NCBI GenBank assembly: GCA_034359265.1
Contig: CP136893.1
Span: 18,109,001-18,173,000 of the forward strand
Source: Canna indica
Lineage: Eukaryota > Streptophyta > Magnoliopsida > Zingiberales > Cannaceae
Direction: 5' to 3'
Length of the DNA: 64,000 bases
This document shows, piece by piece, positions 19,838-31,862 of the stretch; positions within the stretch are counted from its first letter, which is position 1, and every line of letters starts with the position of its first letter. The notes beneath the pieces were generated by a model. The model searched no databases and was not told the origin of the DNA. It saw only the letters and a list, made by a program, of their open reading frames with translations. A program made the position numbers and the translations under genes.

Positions 19838-22800
19838 TGTTGTAGGAAATCTGACACTAGAAGGGGGGTTGAATAGTGTCTGTCCCATTTTAGATTTACT
19901 CAATTTTTCTTTTTACTCAATTTAGCTTTAATCAAATGCAAATGTATCTTAACAATAGATGTGATCAAATATCAAGAACAATAATAAGCAAATATCGAAA
20001 GCAATGCAGACAAGATGAATTATAGTGGTTTGGCCAACTGCCTACTCCACTACCTTGGCTCCTCACCAAGGATTTCTAATCACTACTATATAGACCTTGT
20101 GTTTCCGTTTGAATAAAATTGAGGACACTCTTCTCACCTCTTTGAGAACCCCTCAAACCTATTCACCAAGGCAAAACACAACTCTACAAAGTTTCCCCTA
20201 AGTGTTTCTCTAGCACACCTAGCAGCTGTTACAAATTGAAATCGAATCTGAAATAAAACTTCAAATATAATGAAAAAGAGCTTTAAGAATAGAGAGAAAA
20301 ACCACAGCTCTTTTCCCAAGCCGTCACGCCTTCAACTTGCCAGAAGATACACACGAGTTGCAGCAGAGTTGAGGGAAGCAGGCGCTCGCTTGAAGAGGAT
20401 TTTGACTGAAGGTTAGGGCGCAGCAAATCAATCACTTTGAACGCTTTTAATCTCTTCTTGAATGCTCAATAAATTCGCTAAGAAGTTTTTTAAGAAGGTA
20501 GGTGAGGGGTATTTATAACCCCTCAGCTAAACGACCGACCGATCGACCGCTACCCTTTATGTGTGTTTTTAGCGTTGTTCGGTCGTCCGAAGGAGTCGCA
20601 GCTTCATTTATCCTGAATCCGGTCGATCGATGTAAGGAAGCTAGGCGCGTGATCTGTAATCTTCAATCCGGTCAATCGATGCGCCTTCAGCCTATTTCTG
20701 GCTTCGGTCGATCGACCGACATAGCCTTTCGCCAATGCTTCACCAACTTCGGTCGATTGACAGGTCGACTGAATGGCTACTACCATTTTTTGGCATCATT
20801 CGATCGATCGACCGGTCGACCGAAACTGGACAGACCGCGCTGCTTGGTTTGGCTTGTTGTAGAAAATCCGACACTAGAAGGGGGGTTAAATAGTGTCTGT
20901 CCCCTTTTAGATTCACTCAATTTTTCTTTTTACTCAATTTAGCTTTAATCAAATGCAAATGTATCTTAACAATAGATGTGATCATATATCAAGAACAATA
21001 ATAAGCAAATATCAAAAGCAATGCAGACAAGATGAATTATAGTCGTTAGGCCAACTGCCTACTCCACTACCTTGGCTCCTCACCAAGGATTTCTAATCAC
21101 TACTTTATAGACATTGTGTTTCCCTTTGAATACAATTGAGGACACTCTTCTCACCTCTTTGAGAACCCTTCAAACCTATTCACCTAGGCAAAACACAACT
21201 CTACAAAGTTTCCCCTAAGTGTTTCTCTAGCACACCTAGCAGCTATTACAAATTGAAATTGAATATGAAATAAAACTTCAAATACAATGCAAAAGAGCTT
21301 TAAGAATAGAGAGAAAAACCACAACACTTTTCCCAAGCCTTCGCGCCTTCAAACTTGTCAGAAGATACACTCGAGTTGCAGTAGAGTTGAGGGAAGAAGG
21401 CGCTCGCTTGAAGAGGATTTTGACTAAAGGTTAGGGTGTAGCAAATCGATCATTTTGAAGATTTTTAATCTCTTCTTGAATGCTCAATAAATTCGCTAAA
21501 AAGTTTTTATGAAGGTAGGTAAGGGGTATTTATAACCCCTCAGCTGAACGGCGACTCAACGGGTAGAAAAATAGCCATTGCAGTCGTTTGGTCGATCGTC
21601 GGTCGACCGACCGATCGACCGCTACCCTTTCTGTGTATTTTTATCGTTGTTCAATCGATCGAAGGAGTCGTAGCTTCATTTATCCTGAATCCAGTCGACC
21701 GATGTAAGGAAGCTAGGCGCGCGATCTATAATCTTCAATCTGGTCGATCGATGGACCTTCTGCCTATTTCTGGCTTCGGTCGATCGACCGACATAACCTT
21801 TCGCCAATGCTTCACCAACTTCGATCGATTGACAGGTCGACCGAATGGCTAATTCCATTTTTTGGCATCATTCGATCTACCAACCGGTCGACCGAAACTG
21901 AGCAGACTGCACTGGTTGGTTTGGCTTGTTGTAGGAAATCCGACACTAGAAGGGGTTGAATAGTGTATGTCCCCTTTTAGATTTACTCAATTTTTCTTTT
22001 TAGTCAATTTAGCTTTAATCAAATGCAAATGTATCTTAACAATAGATGTGATCAAATATCAAGAACAATAATAAGCAAATATCGAAAGCAATGCAGACCA
22101 GATGAATTATAGTGGTTCGGCCAACTGCCTACTCCACTACCTTAGCTCCTCACCAAGGATTTCTAATCACTACTATATAGACCTTGTGTTTCCCATTGAA
22201 TAAAATTGAGGACACTCTTCTAACCTCTTTGAGAACCCCTCAAACCTATTCACCAAGGCAAAACACAACTCTACAAAGTTTCCCCTAAGTGTTTCTCTAG
22301 CACACCTAGCAGCTGTTACAAATTGAAATCGAATCTGAAATAAAACTTCAAATACAATGCAAAAGAGCTTTAAGAATAGAGAGAAAAACCACAGCCCTTT
22401 TCCCAAACCTTCACACCTTCAACTTGCCAGAAGATACACTTGAGTTGCAGCAGAGTTGAGGGAAGCAGGCGCTCGCTTGAAGAGGATTTTGACTGAAGGT
22501 TAGGGCGCAGCAAATCGATCACTTTGAAGGCTTTTAATCTCTTCTTGAATGCTCAATAAATTCGCTAAGAAGTTTTTAAGAAGGTAGGTGAGGGGTATTT
22601 ATAACCCCTCAACTGAACGATGACTCAATGGGTAGAAAAATAGCAGTTGCAGTCGTTCGATCGATCGTCGGTCGATCGACCGATCGATCGACCTCTACCC
22701 TTTCTGTGTGTTTTTAGCATTGTTCGATCGTCTGAAGGAGTTGCAGCTTCATTTATCCTGAATCTGGTCGACCGAATCGGTCGACCGATGTAAGGAAGCT

Positions 22801-25800
22801 AGGCGCGTGATCTATAATCTTCAATTCGGTCGACCGACGCGCCTTCTGCCTATTTCTGGCTTCGATCGATCGACCGACATAGCCTTTCGCCAATGCTTCA
22901 CCAACTTCGGTCGATTGACAGGTCGACTGAATGGCTACTGCCATTTTTTGGCATCATTCGATCGATCGACCGGTCGATCGAAACTGGGCAGACTGCGCTG
23001 CTTGTTTTGGCTTGTTGTAGAAAATCCGACACTAGATGGGGGGTTAAATATTGTCTGTCCCCTTTTAGATTTACTCAATTTAGCTTTAATCAAATGCAAA
23101 TGTATCTTAACAATAGATGTGATCAAATATCAAGAACAATAATAAGCAAATATCGAAAGCAATGCAGACAAGATGAATTATAGTCGTCAGGCCAACTGCC
23201 TACTCCACTACCTTGGCTCCTCACCAAGGATTTCTAATCACTACTTTATAGACATTGTGTTTCCCTTTGAATATAATTGAGGACACTCTTCTCATCTCTT
23301 TGAGAACCCTTCAAACCTATTCACCTAGGCAAAACACAACTCTACAAAGTTTCCCCTAAGTGTTTCTCTAGCACACCTAGCAGCTATTACAAATTGAAAT
23401 TGAATCTGAAATAAAACTTCAAATACAATGCAAAATAGCCATTGCAGTCGTTCGGTCGATCGTCGGTCGACCGACCGATCGACCGATACCCTTTCTGTGT
23501 ATTTTTATCTCTGTTAAATCGATCGAAGGAGTCGTAGCTTCATTTATCCTGAATCCAGTCGACCGATGTAAGGAAGCTAGGCGCGCGATCTATAATCTTC
23601 AATCCGGTCGATCGATGTGCCTTCTGCCTATTTCTGGCTTCGGTCGATCGACCGACATAACCTTTCGCCAATGCTTCACCAACTTTGGTCGATTGACAGG
23701 TCGACCGAATGGCTACTTCCATTTTTTGGCATCATTCGATCTACCAACCGGTCGACCGAAACTGAGCAGACTGCACTGGTTGGTTTGGCTTGTTGTAGGA
23801 AATCCGACACTAGAAGGGGGTTGAATAGTGTCTGTCCCCTTTTAGATTTACTCAAATTTTCTTTTTACTCAATTTAGCTTTAATCAAATGCAAATGTATC
23901 TTAACAATAGATGTGATCAAATATCAAGAACAATAACAAGCAAATATCGAAAGCAATGCAGACAAGATGAATTATAGTGGTTCGGCCAACTGCCTAGTCC
24001 ACTACCTTAGCTCCTCACCAAGGATTTCTAATCACTACTTTATAAATCTTGTGTTTCCCTTTGAATACAATTGAGGACACTCTTCTCACCTCTTTGTGAA
24101 CCCCTCAAACCTATTCACCTAGGCAAAACACAACTCTACAAAGTTTCCCCTAACTGTTTCTCTAGCACACCTAGCAGCTATTACAAATTGAAATTGAATC
24201 TGAAATAAAACTTCAAATACAATTCAAAAGAGCTTTAAGAATAGAGAGAAAAACCACAACACTTTTCCCAAGCCTTCACGCCTTCAACATGCCAGAAGAT
24301 ACACACGAGTTGCAGCAGAGTTGAGGGAAGCAGGCGCTCGCTTGAAGAGGATTTTGACCGAAGGTTAGGGCGCAACAAATTGATCACTTTGAAGGCTTTT
24401 CATATCTTCTTGAATGCTCAATATATTCGCAAAGAAGTTGTTAAGAAGGTAGGTGAGGGGTATTTATAAACCCTCAGCTGAACGACGACTCAGCGGGTAG
24501 AAAAATAGCCGTTGCAGTCATTCGGTCGATCGTCGGTCGATCGACCGATCGACCGCTACCCTTTCTATGTATTTTTATCGCTGTTCGATCGATCGAAGGA
24601 GTCGTAGCTTCATTTATCCTGAATCCGGTCGACCGATGTAAGGAAGCTAGGCGTGCGATCTGTAATCTTCAATCCGGTCGATCGATGCGCCTTCTGCCTA
24701 TTTCTGGCTTCGGTCGGTCGACCGACATAGCCTTTCGCCAACGCTTCACCAACTTCGGTCGATTGACAGGTCGACTGAATGGCTACTGCCATTTTTTGGC
24801 ATCATTCGATCGACCAACCGGTCGACCAAAACTGGGCAGACCGCACTTCTTGGTTTGGCTTGTTGTAGGAATTCCGACATTAGAAGGGGGTTGAATAGTG
24901 TCTGTCCCCTTTTAGATTTACTCAATTTTTCTTTTTACTCAATTTAGCTTTAATCAAATGCAAATGTATCTTAACAATAGATGTGATCAAATATCAAGAA
25001 CAATAATAAGTAAATATCAAAAGCAAATCAGACAAGATGAATTATAGTGGTTCAGCCAATTGCCTAGTCCACTACCTTGGCTCCTCACCAAGGATTTCTA
25101 TTCACTACTTTATAAACCTTGTGTTTCCCTTTGAATACAATTGAGGACACTCTTCTCACCTCTTTGAGAACCCCTCAAACCTATTCACCTAGGCAAAACA
25201 CAACTCTACAAAGTTTCCCCTAAGTGTTTCTCTAGCACACCTTGCAGCTATTACAAATTGAAATCGAATCTGAAATAAAACTTCAAATACAATGCAAAAG
25301 AGCTTGAAGAATAGAGAGAAAAACCACAGCACTTTTCCCAAGCATTCACGCCTTCAACTTGCCAGATGATACACTCGAGTTGCAGCAGAGTTGAGGGAAG
25401 AAGGCGCTTGCTTGAAGAGGATTTTGACTGAAGGTTAGGGCGCAGCAAATTTGATCACTTTGAAGGCTTTTAATCTCTTCTTGAATGCTTAATAAATTCG
25501 CTAAGAAGTTTTTAAGAAGGTAGGTGAGGGGTATTTATAACCCCTCAGCTGAACGATGACTCAATGGGTAGAAAAATAGCCGTTGTAGTCGTTCGGTCGA
25601 TCGTCGGTCGACCGACCGATCGACCGCTACCCTTTCTGTGTATTTTTATCGCTGTTCGATCGATCGAAGGAGTCGTAGCTTCATTTATCCTGAATCTTGT
25701 CGACCGATGTAAGGAAGCTAGGCGCGCGATCTGTAATCTTCAATCCGGTCGATCGATGCGCCTTCTGCCTATTTCTGGCTTCGATCGATCGACCGACATA

Positions 25801-25931
25801 GCCTTTCGCCAATGCTTCACCAACTTTGGTTGATTGACAGGTCGACTGAATGGCTACTGCCATTTTTTGGCATCATTCGATCGACCGATCGGTCAACCGA
25901 AACTGGGCAAACTGCACTGCTTGGTTTGGCA
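19838..25931 (-). repeat. LTR-derived tandem array, six units of about 1.07 kb
   Basis: Unit starts (TGTTGTAGG or one-base variants) at 19838, 20855, 21927, 23013, 23791 and 24861; the final 3' LTR starts at 25932. Lengths are 1017, 1072, 1086, 778, 1070 and 1071 bp. Each unit is the first 1 kb or so of the element B LTR in plus direction plus about 30 bp of element C flank ending TTTGGCT. The switch falls right after a GGTCGACCGA motif. Unit 4 lacks about 290 bp (near 23433). Terminal LTR sequence (from AATAGGCTACTGCC to GCCAACA) is missing from all six. A minus-strand TATA box is kept in five. Confidence 0.9.
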
Positions 25932-26756
25932 TGTTGTAGGAAATCGGACACTAGAAGGGGGTTGAATAGTGGTTGTCCCCTTTTAGATTTACTCAATTTT
26001 TCTTTTTACTCAATTTAGCTTTAATCAAATGCAAATGTATCTTAACAATAGATGTGATCAAATATCAAGAACAATAATAAGCAAATATTGAAAGCAATGC
26101 AGACAAGATGTGTTTTTAGCACTGTTCGGTCGACCGAAGGAGTCGCAAATTCATTTATCCTGAATCCAGTCCACCAAATCGGTCGACCAATGTAGGGAAG
26201 CTAGGCGCACGATCTGTAATCTTCAATCCGGTCGACCGATGAGCCTTCTGCCTATTTCTGGCTTCGGTTGGTCGACTGACATAGCCTTTCGCCAATGCTT
26301 CACCAACTTCGGTCGATCGACAGGTTGACCGAATGGCTACTGCCATTTTTTGGTATCATTCGATCGACCGACCAGTCGACCGAATAGGCTACTGCCAAAA
26401 TTCTGCCTTGTTCGGTCGACCGAACTCAGGCTAAGGCTGATTCTTACTTTGAATTTTTACATGCCCTTTTTATGGGTTTAGTTACCAAGTTTCAACTTGG
26501 ATAACTTTACAAATTGGCTTGGGATAAGATCATCCAAAGGGTATATTACATGATTTCTACTTGATCTAAACCCGAGCCTTTCTTTGACGTTTTCTTCTTT
26601 CGTTTCTTTAACGGTCTTTTCTTTCATTTCGTTTGAACGAACTTCGCATGCTTATCGCAACCTCAACCTGAACTCATAACTTCACCCATATATTAAATAC
26701 TTGTTTGTTATCATCAAAATAAAGATCGAGACTTAAGAGAAACCCTTAAGCCAACA
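25932..26756 (-). repeat. Copia B 3' LTR, internally deleted
   Basis: Starts TGTTGTAGG and ends GCCAACA like the 5' LTR (31863-33297), but jumps at about 26110 from GCAGACAAGATG straight to a TGTTTTTAGC segment, losing roughly 600 bp including the TATA box. This is the only left-hand copy that retains the true LTR terminus. Confidence 0.85.
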
Positions 26757-27219
26757 ATCTCCCCCTTTTTGATGATGACAAACATAACATGAAATTTTTA
26801 AGAAATATATGTATATTTTTTGTGAGTTTGAGTTAAGGCATTCATGAGTTAAGATATACAAGATATAAAACTCAACATATGCATACAAATGCTTAGAACT
26901 CACCCTATGCTCCCCCTATCAATGTGCATATCATTTTTGTAACTCCCCCTAACTATATGCATCGTGAAAACTAAGTGTGACCTTACTTTTTCTCCCCCTT
27001 TTGACATCAATCAAAAAGGGTAAGAATTAAGGTACAATTAATGAGTTTCATCATAAAAACCAAGAAAGCCATAAAACCAAGTATCATCTATCACTATTGT
27101 CCTTCCTATTAATGTAAGTCTATAGATGGCAAACATCAATAAGTTGCAAAGCCCCACTATAGAGCATTACATAAGTGTGATGATACTTTTATAGAATGCA
27201 AGTTTTGAAGAAGAACATT
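26757..27219 (-). promoter_or_regulatory. Copia B 3' noncoding region with several polypurine tracts
   Basis: The minus strand has AAAAAGGGGGAGAT directly next to the LTR (26757-26770), the expected plus-strand primer. Further GGGGGAG tracts lie at about 26911, 26945 and 26993, each followed by AT-rich sequence and a GATGATGACA- or TTTTGACATCA-like block. The same arrangement is seen in element C (33788-33975). No ORF is supported here. Confidence 0.7.
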
Positions 27220-30199
27220 TTAACTACTAGGAAAAGCACAAATTCCTAATTGCATCGTAAAATTTGTAAAGTTTTCTTCAACCAAGGGTTTTGTAAATAT
27301 ATCGGCAAGTTGTTTCTCGGTGGATACAAATTCTACCGATATACAAATTCTACTAGGAAAAACACAATGTCTATCGGCAAGTTATTTCTCGGTGGATACA
27401 AACAACTAGCCGCAGCGATGTATTCCGCTTCGATAGTTGAAAGTGCAACTGAGTTTTGTTTCTTTGAGAACCAAGAAACAAGACTTGCTCCTAAGAATTG
27501 ACAACACTCACTAGTGCTTTTTCTATCTACTTTACACCCGGTAAAATCAGCGTTCGAAAAACCGATTAAATCAAATGATATATGACATGGATACCAAAGC
27601 CGTAAGTCAACCGTGCCCTTTAAATATCTCAATATGCGTTTAACCGCACTTAAATGAGACATTCGAGGGCAAGATTAAAACCTAGCACATACACAGATGC
27701 TAAACATGATATCGGGTCTACTTTCGGTTAAGTAAAGAAGGCTACCAATCATACCTCGATATCGTTTTTCGTCAACTTTGACACCCTCTTCATCTTTGTC
27801 AAGCTTGATGGATGTGCTCATTGGTGTAGAAGCTATCTTGGCTTCATTCATCCCAAATCTTTTGATGAGCTCCTTTGTGTACTTGGCTTGATTGATGAAG
27901 ATTCCTTTGTTGGTTTGCTTGATTTGGAGCATGAAGGAGAGCTCTCTTATCATGCTCATATCAAACTCATCTTGCATACACTTAGCAAACCACTTACAAA
28001 GAATTGCATTAGTAGCACCAAAAATTATGTCATCAACATAAATTTGAACTAATAACATATCATTTTTATGATGCTTAATAAATAGTGAAACATCGGCTTT
28101 TCCAACATTAAAACCTTGTTCTATTAAAAAATTTGAAAGCCTTTCATACTAACCTTTAGGGGCTTGTTTTAAACCATATAATGCCTTTTTAAGTTTGAAA
28201 ACATGGTTTGGAAACTCAAAACTTTCAAATCCGGGGGATTGTTCAACATAAACTTCTTCACTAATGAAACCATTTAAAAATGCACTTTTAACATCCATTT
28301 GGAAAAGTTTAAAATCCTTAAAGCTAGCATATGCCAAAAGCATTCTAATCTAGCTACGGGAGCATAAGTTTCATTATAATCTATCCCTTCTTGTTGATTG
28401 TACCCTTGTGCCACTAACCTAGCTTTGTTTCTAATGACTAATCTTCTTTATCTAGCTTATTTCTAAAAACCCATTTAGTCTCAATTATAGTTTGTTCACT
28501 AGGTCTAGGTACTAAGTCTCATACATCATTTCTAGCAAATTGGTTGAGTTCTTCTTGCATAGCTAGTACCCAAAACTCATCTTCTATTGCTTCCTTAATG
28601 TTCTTAGACTCTACTTGAGATACAAAAGCTACATATTGACAAACATTCTTGAGTTTAGAGCGCGTTACCACTCCCGCTGATGGTTCTCCAATGACTTGAT
28701 CCATTGGATGATCCCTCACCAACCGATATCCTTTAGGGAGAGGTGGTAGAGCTTCTTCTTCATCATCTTCAACTTGAGGTAGATTCGAGGATGGTGGATC
28801 TTCATGTTGAGTTTCCTCATTATCTTCATCCTCCACCTCTTTGTCATGAAGTGTGAGTGATCCTCAAGTTCCTCACCTACATTCATAATCTTCACATTTC
28901 TAGAAGAATCATTATTTTCATTAAACGTGACATGCATAGACTCTTCAACAATCATGGTTCTACGATTGTCAACTCTATATGCCTTAGAATTAATGGAGTA
29001 ACCTAGGAAAATCCCTTCATCGGATTTAGAATCAAATTTTCCTAAATTCTCCTTAGTATTTAATATAAAACATTTGCATCCAAAAATATGAAAATATCCC
29101 ACATTTGGGATTTTACTATTCCAAAGCTCAAAAAGTGTTTTCTTAATTTTAGGTCTTAATAAAACTCGATTAAGAACATAGCAAGAGGTATTTATGACTT
29201 CGGCCCAAAAATACTTAGGCAAATTATTTTCGCATAGCATGGTCCTAGCCATATCTTGTAGGGTTCTATTCCTCCTCTCAACCACCCCATTTTATTGAGG
29301 GGTCTTAGGGGAAGAAAAGGTATGTTCAATACCCAAATCATCACAAAACTCAAAAAAAAATTCATTTTTAAACTCCCCTCCATTATCACTTCTAATTTTT
29401 AAAATTGAAACTTCTTTTTCATTTGTAACTTTCTTTATAAACTTTTTGAAAAAGTCAAAGGTTTCATTTTTCTTGGCAAAAAAAAAACTCATGTAAATCT
29501 AGAAAAGTCATCAATTAATACATAACAATACAGCTTTGCACCTAGACTAGCTACATCACATGGACCAAAGAGATCCATGTGCACAAGCTCAAGAATTCTA
29601 GATGTACTAACTTGATTAATGCTATGAAATGAAGATTTGACTTGCTTACCTAGTTGACATGCATCACAAAGTTTGTCTTTTTCAAATTTTATCTTGGGTA
29701 AGCCTTTAACTAATTTTTTCCTAGATAATTCTTGGATGAGGCTCATTCTAGCATGTCCTAGCCTTTTATGCCACAACCAAGAGTCATTCTCCATGGCAAC
29801 TAAGCATCTAACATGGGGATTTGGCAAGACATTTAATTCTAAGGTGTAGACATTTTCTTGCCTATTTCCAATAAACATGATATCATTTGATAGTGCACTT
29901 CTAATGATACATTTAGATGCTTCAAAAATAATTATGTATCCATTGTCACATAATTGTGATATGCTAATCAAGTTATGTTTTAACCCATCAACTAATAAAA
30001 CGATCTTAATGCATGGGTAAGGGAGTATACCTATGTCACCAATGCCAACAATCTTACCTTTGGCATTGTCTCCAAATGTGACATGTCCACCATCTTTGCT
30101 TGATAGGGTTGCAAATAAGTTGATGTCACCCGTCATGTGCTTTGAGCAACCGCAATCCAGTATCCAAGTGCTTCTATTTGCTTGAGGATGCTTCTCCAT
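27220..30199 (-). pseudogene. Copia B pol (protease, integrase, RT, RNase H), several stops
   Basis: Minus strand in order: protease WILDCGCSKHMTGD (about 30165-30120), with Cys where the usual Asp-Ser/Thr-Gly triad has Ser or Thr; GAG-pre-integrase WHKRLGHARMS and CDACQLGKQ; integrase with HMDLFGPCD, RSDNGGEFKNEF and VERRNRTLQDMAR; an acidic linker; RT with [22 protein letters not shown] and YVDDIIFGA (about 28045); RNase H with FSNADFTGCKVDRKST and STIEAEYIAAASC. The natural C-terminus (LADIFTKPLVEENF) lies near 27240-27320, after a small duplication that disrupts RNase H. Stops or shifts occur near 29490, 29295, 28840, 28516, 28150 and 27672. Confidence 0.88.
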
Positions 30200-31805
30200 C
30201 TACAAAAGGAGAAGGAACTATTTTAGGTACCCAAATTCTCTTGGGTCCTTGAGTGTTAGTCATTTTGGGAACCCTTGTAAATCTTGCATGTGGGTTCCTC
30301 CTCAAAGCACAATCCTTGGCCTTATGGCCAAATATGCCACAAGAAAAATAATTTCCATTAAATTTTCTTCTAGTGTGTGTGTGAGCATGGGAGTGTAAAG
30401 ATTTCTTTTTATGGACAACCTTAGGCATGACATTTTGTATGGTTGTCATCTTTTCATTGAGCATGCAAAGTTCCCTTTTTAATGTTAGCATGCTATTATT
30501 CAAGTGCTCTACTTGATCACTTAAATACTTGTTTTCATCTTCTATTTTTTTGTTGTCATTTTCTAAGTCCTTCTTGGCTTTCTCTAGGGTGTGTGTCTTC
30601 TCCTTAAGGGTGTCTACTTCTTTTCTTAAGGCATTGCATGTGAGTAATAAACTATCATTCTCAAGCTCTAAAGATTTATTGTCCTTTTTAAGATCTCTAA
30701 ATTTTCTCCTAATAGCATTAAATTCATCATGCATTTGTTCAAATTCACTTTCTAATTCTTCTTGAGTAAAAGAAACTTCACCGAAAGTAAATCTTACATC
30801 ATCATCATTTGCCATCAAGCAAAGGTTTGCCTTTTCACTCTTTGTTTCTTCTTCACTCGATGAGGCCTCGCTTTCATCCCATGTAACCATCATTGACTTC
30901 TTCTTCTTCTTGTATATTTCCTTTTTGTGAGGGTTGGAGGTGGAAGTTTTCTTGAGAAGTGGGCAATCCCTCCTTAGATTCCCAGTCTTGTTGCAATGGT
31001 AGCATGTGTAGCCTCCTCTTCCCTTCCTCATACCTCCCCTCATGAAACTCATAAATCTTCTTGCTAGCATTGCCATTTCTTCAACATCATCCGTCTCTTC
31101 CTCGGATGATGACGACTCTTCTGCTCGATGTGATGCTTTTAAGGCAATGGTCTTGTCTTTGGGGGCATCTTCCTCCTGATATTTCTTCATGTGGGTCTCA
31201 TGTGTCATGAGAGACCCAATGAGCTCGGTGATCTTCAAGGTGCTCATGTCTTTTGCTTCCATGATAGCTATGACCTTGGGCTCCCAAGCTTTTAGAAGGG
31301 ATCAAAGGAGCTTCCTTACCTTCTCCTCTTCCTTTATTTCTCTGTCGAGGTTAGCTAATCCATTTGTAATATTTTGAAATATAGCATACATGGCATTAAT
31401 GGATTCATGCGATAACATTTTAAATATTTCATAGTCATGCATGAGTAAGTTTATCTTAGATTCCTTAACTTGTGAAGTCCCTTCATGTGTGGTCTCTAGA
31501 ACTTTCCAAAGTTCATATGCAGACTTACAAGTAGAGATCCTATTAAACTCATTTATTGATAGGCCGCAATATATTGCATTGACAACCTTTGCATTAGCAT
31601 TGAAGAGTTTAATTTCCTCTTGGTCCCAATCATCCAAGTTCTTATTGGGTTGCTTATACTCTACTAGAATCATCCTCCATAAATCTATGCCTAGAGATTG
31701 TAGGAAGCCATTCATAAGAATCTTCCAGTAGGCATAGTTATTTCCATCGAATTGTGGTGGAGTATGAGTAGAGAACCCTTGAGCTAGTTCGATTTCACTA
31801 AACAT
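30200..31805 (-). pseudogene. Copia B gag, one main stop
   Basis: Starts MFSEIELAQGFSTH at 31805, 45 bp inside the primer-binding site. The Gag domain (YAYWKILMNGFLQS, AYELWKVLETTHEG) is interrupted by a TGA near 31302, where Arg is expected (LL-stop-SLLKAWEPK). It then continues through SSSSEEETDD, a knuckle CYHCNKTGNLRRDC, a long coiled coil (about 30770-30440) and a degenerate second knuckle FSCGIFGHKAKDC that has lost its first Cys. It ends near WVPKIV at about 30220. One C-to-T change would explain the stop. Function: particle assembly and RNA packaging. Confidence 0.87.
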
Positions 31806-31848
31806 CTTAATTTGTAGGGAAGATGGTTAAACCTTATCCTACGACCAA

Positions 31849-31862
31849 ACTCTGATACCAAT
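31849..31862 (-). promoter_or_regulatory. Copia B primer-binding site
   Basis: The minus strand reads TAATTGGTATCAGA directly after the LTR end at 31863. It matches the tRNA-Met primer site seen in the other elements. Confidence 0.8.

Noticed and set aside
14975..26400. Regularly recurring GGTCGACC words as a CRISPR-like array
   Set aside because: Spacing is irregular, there are no unique equal-length spacers, the copies sit in copia LTRs and the genome is a plant's.
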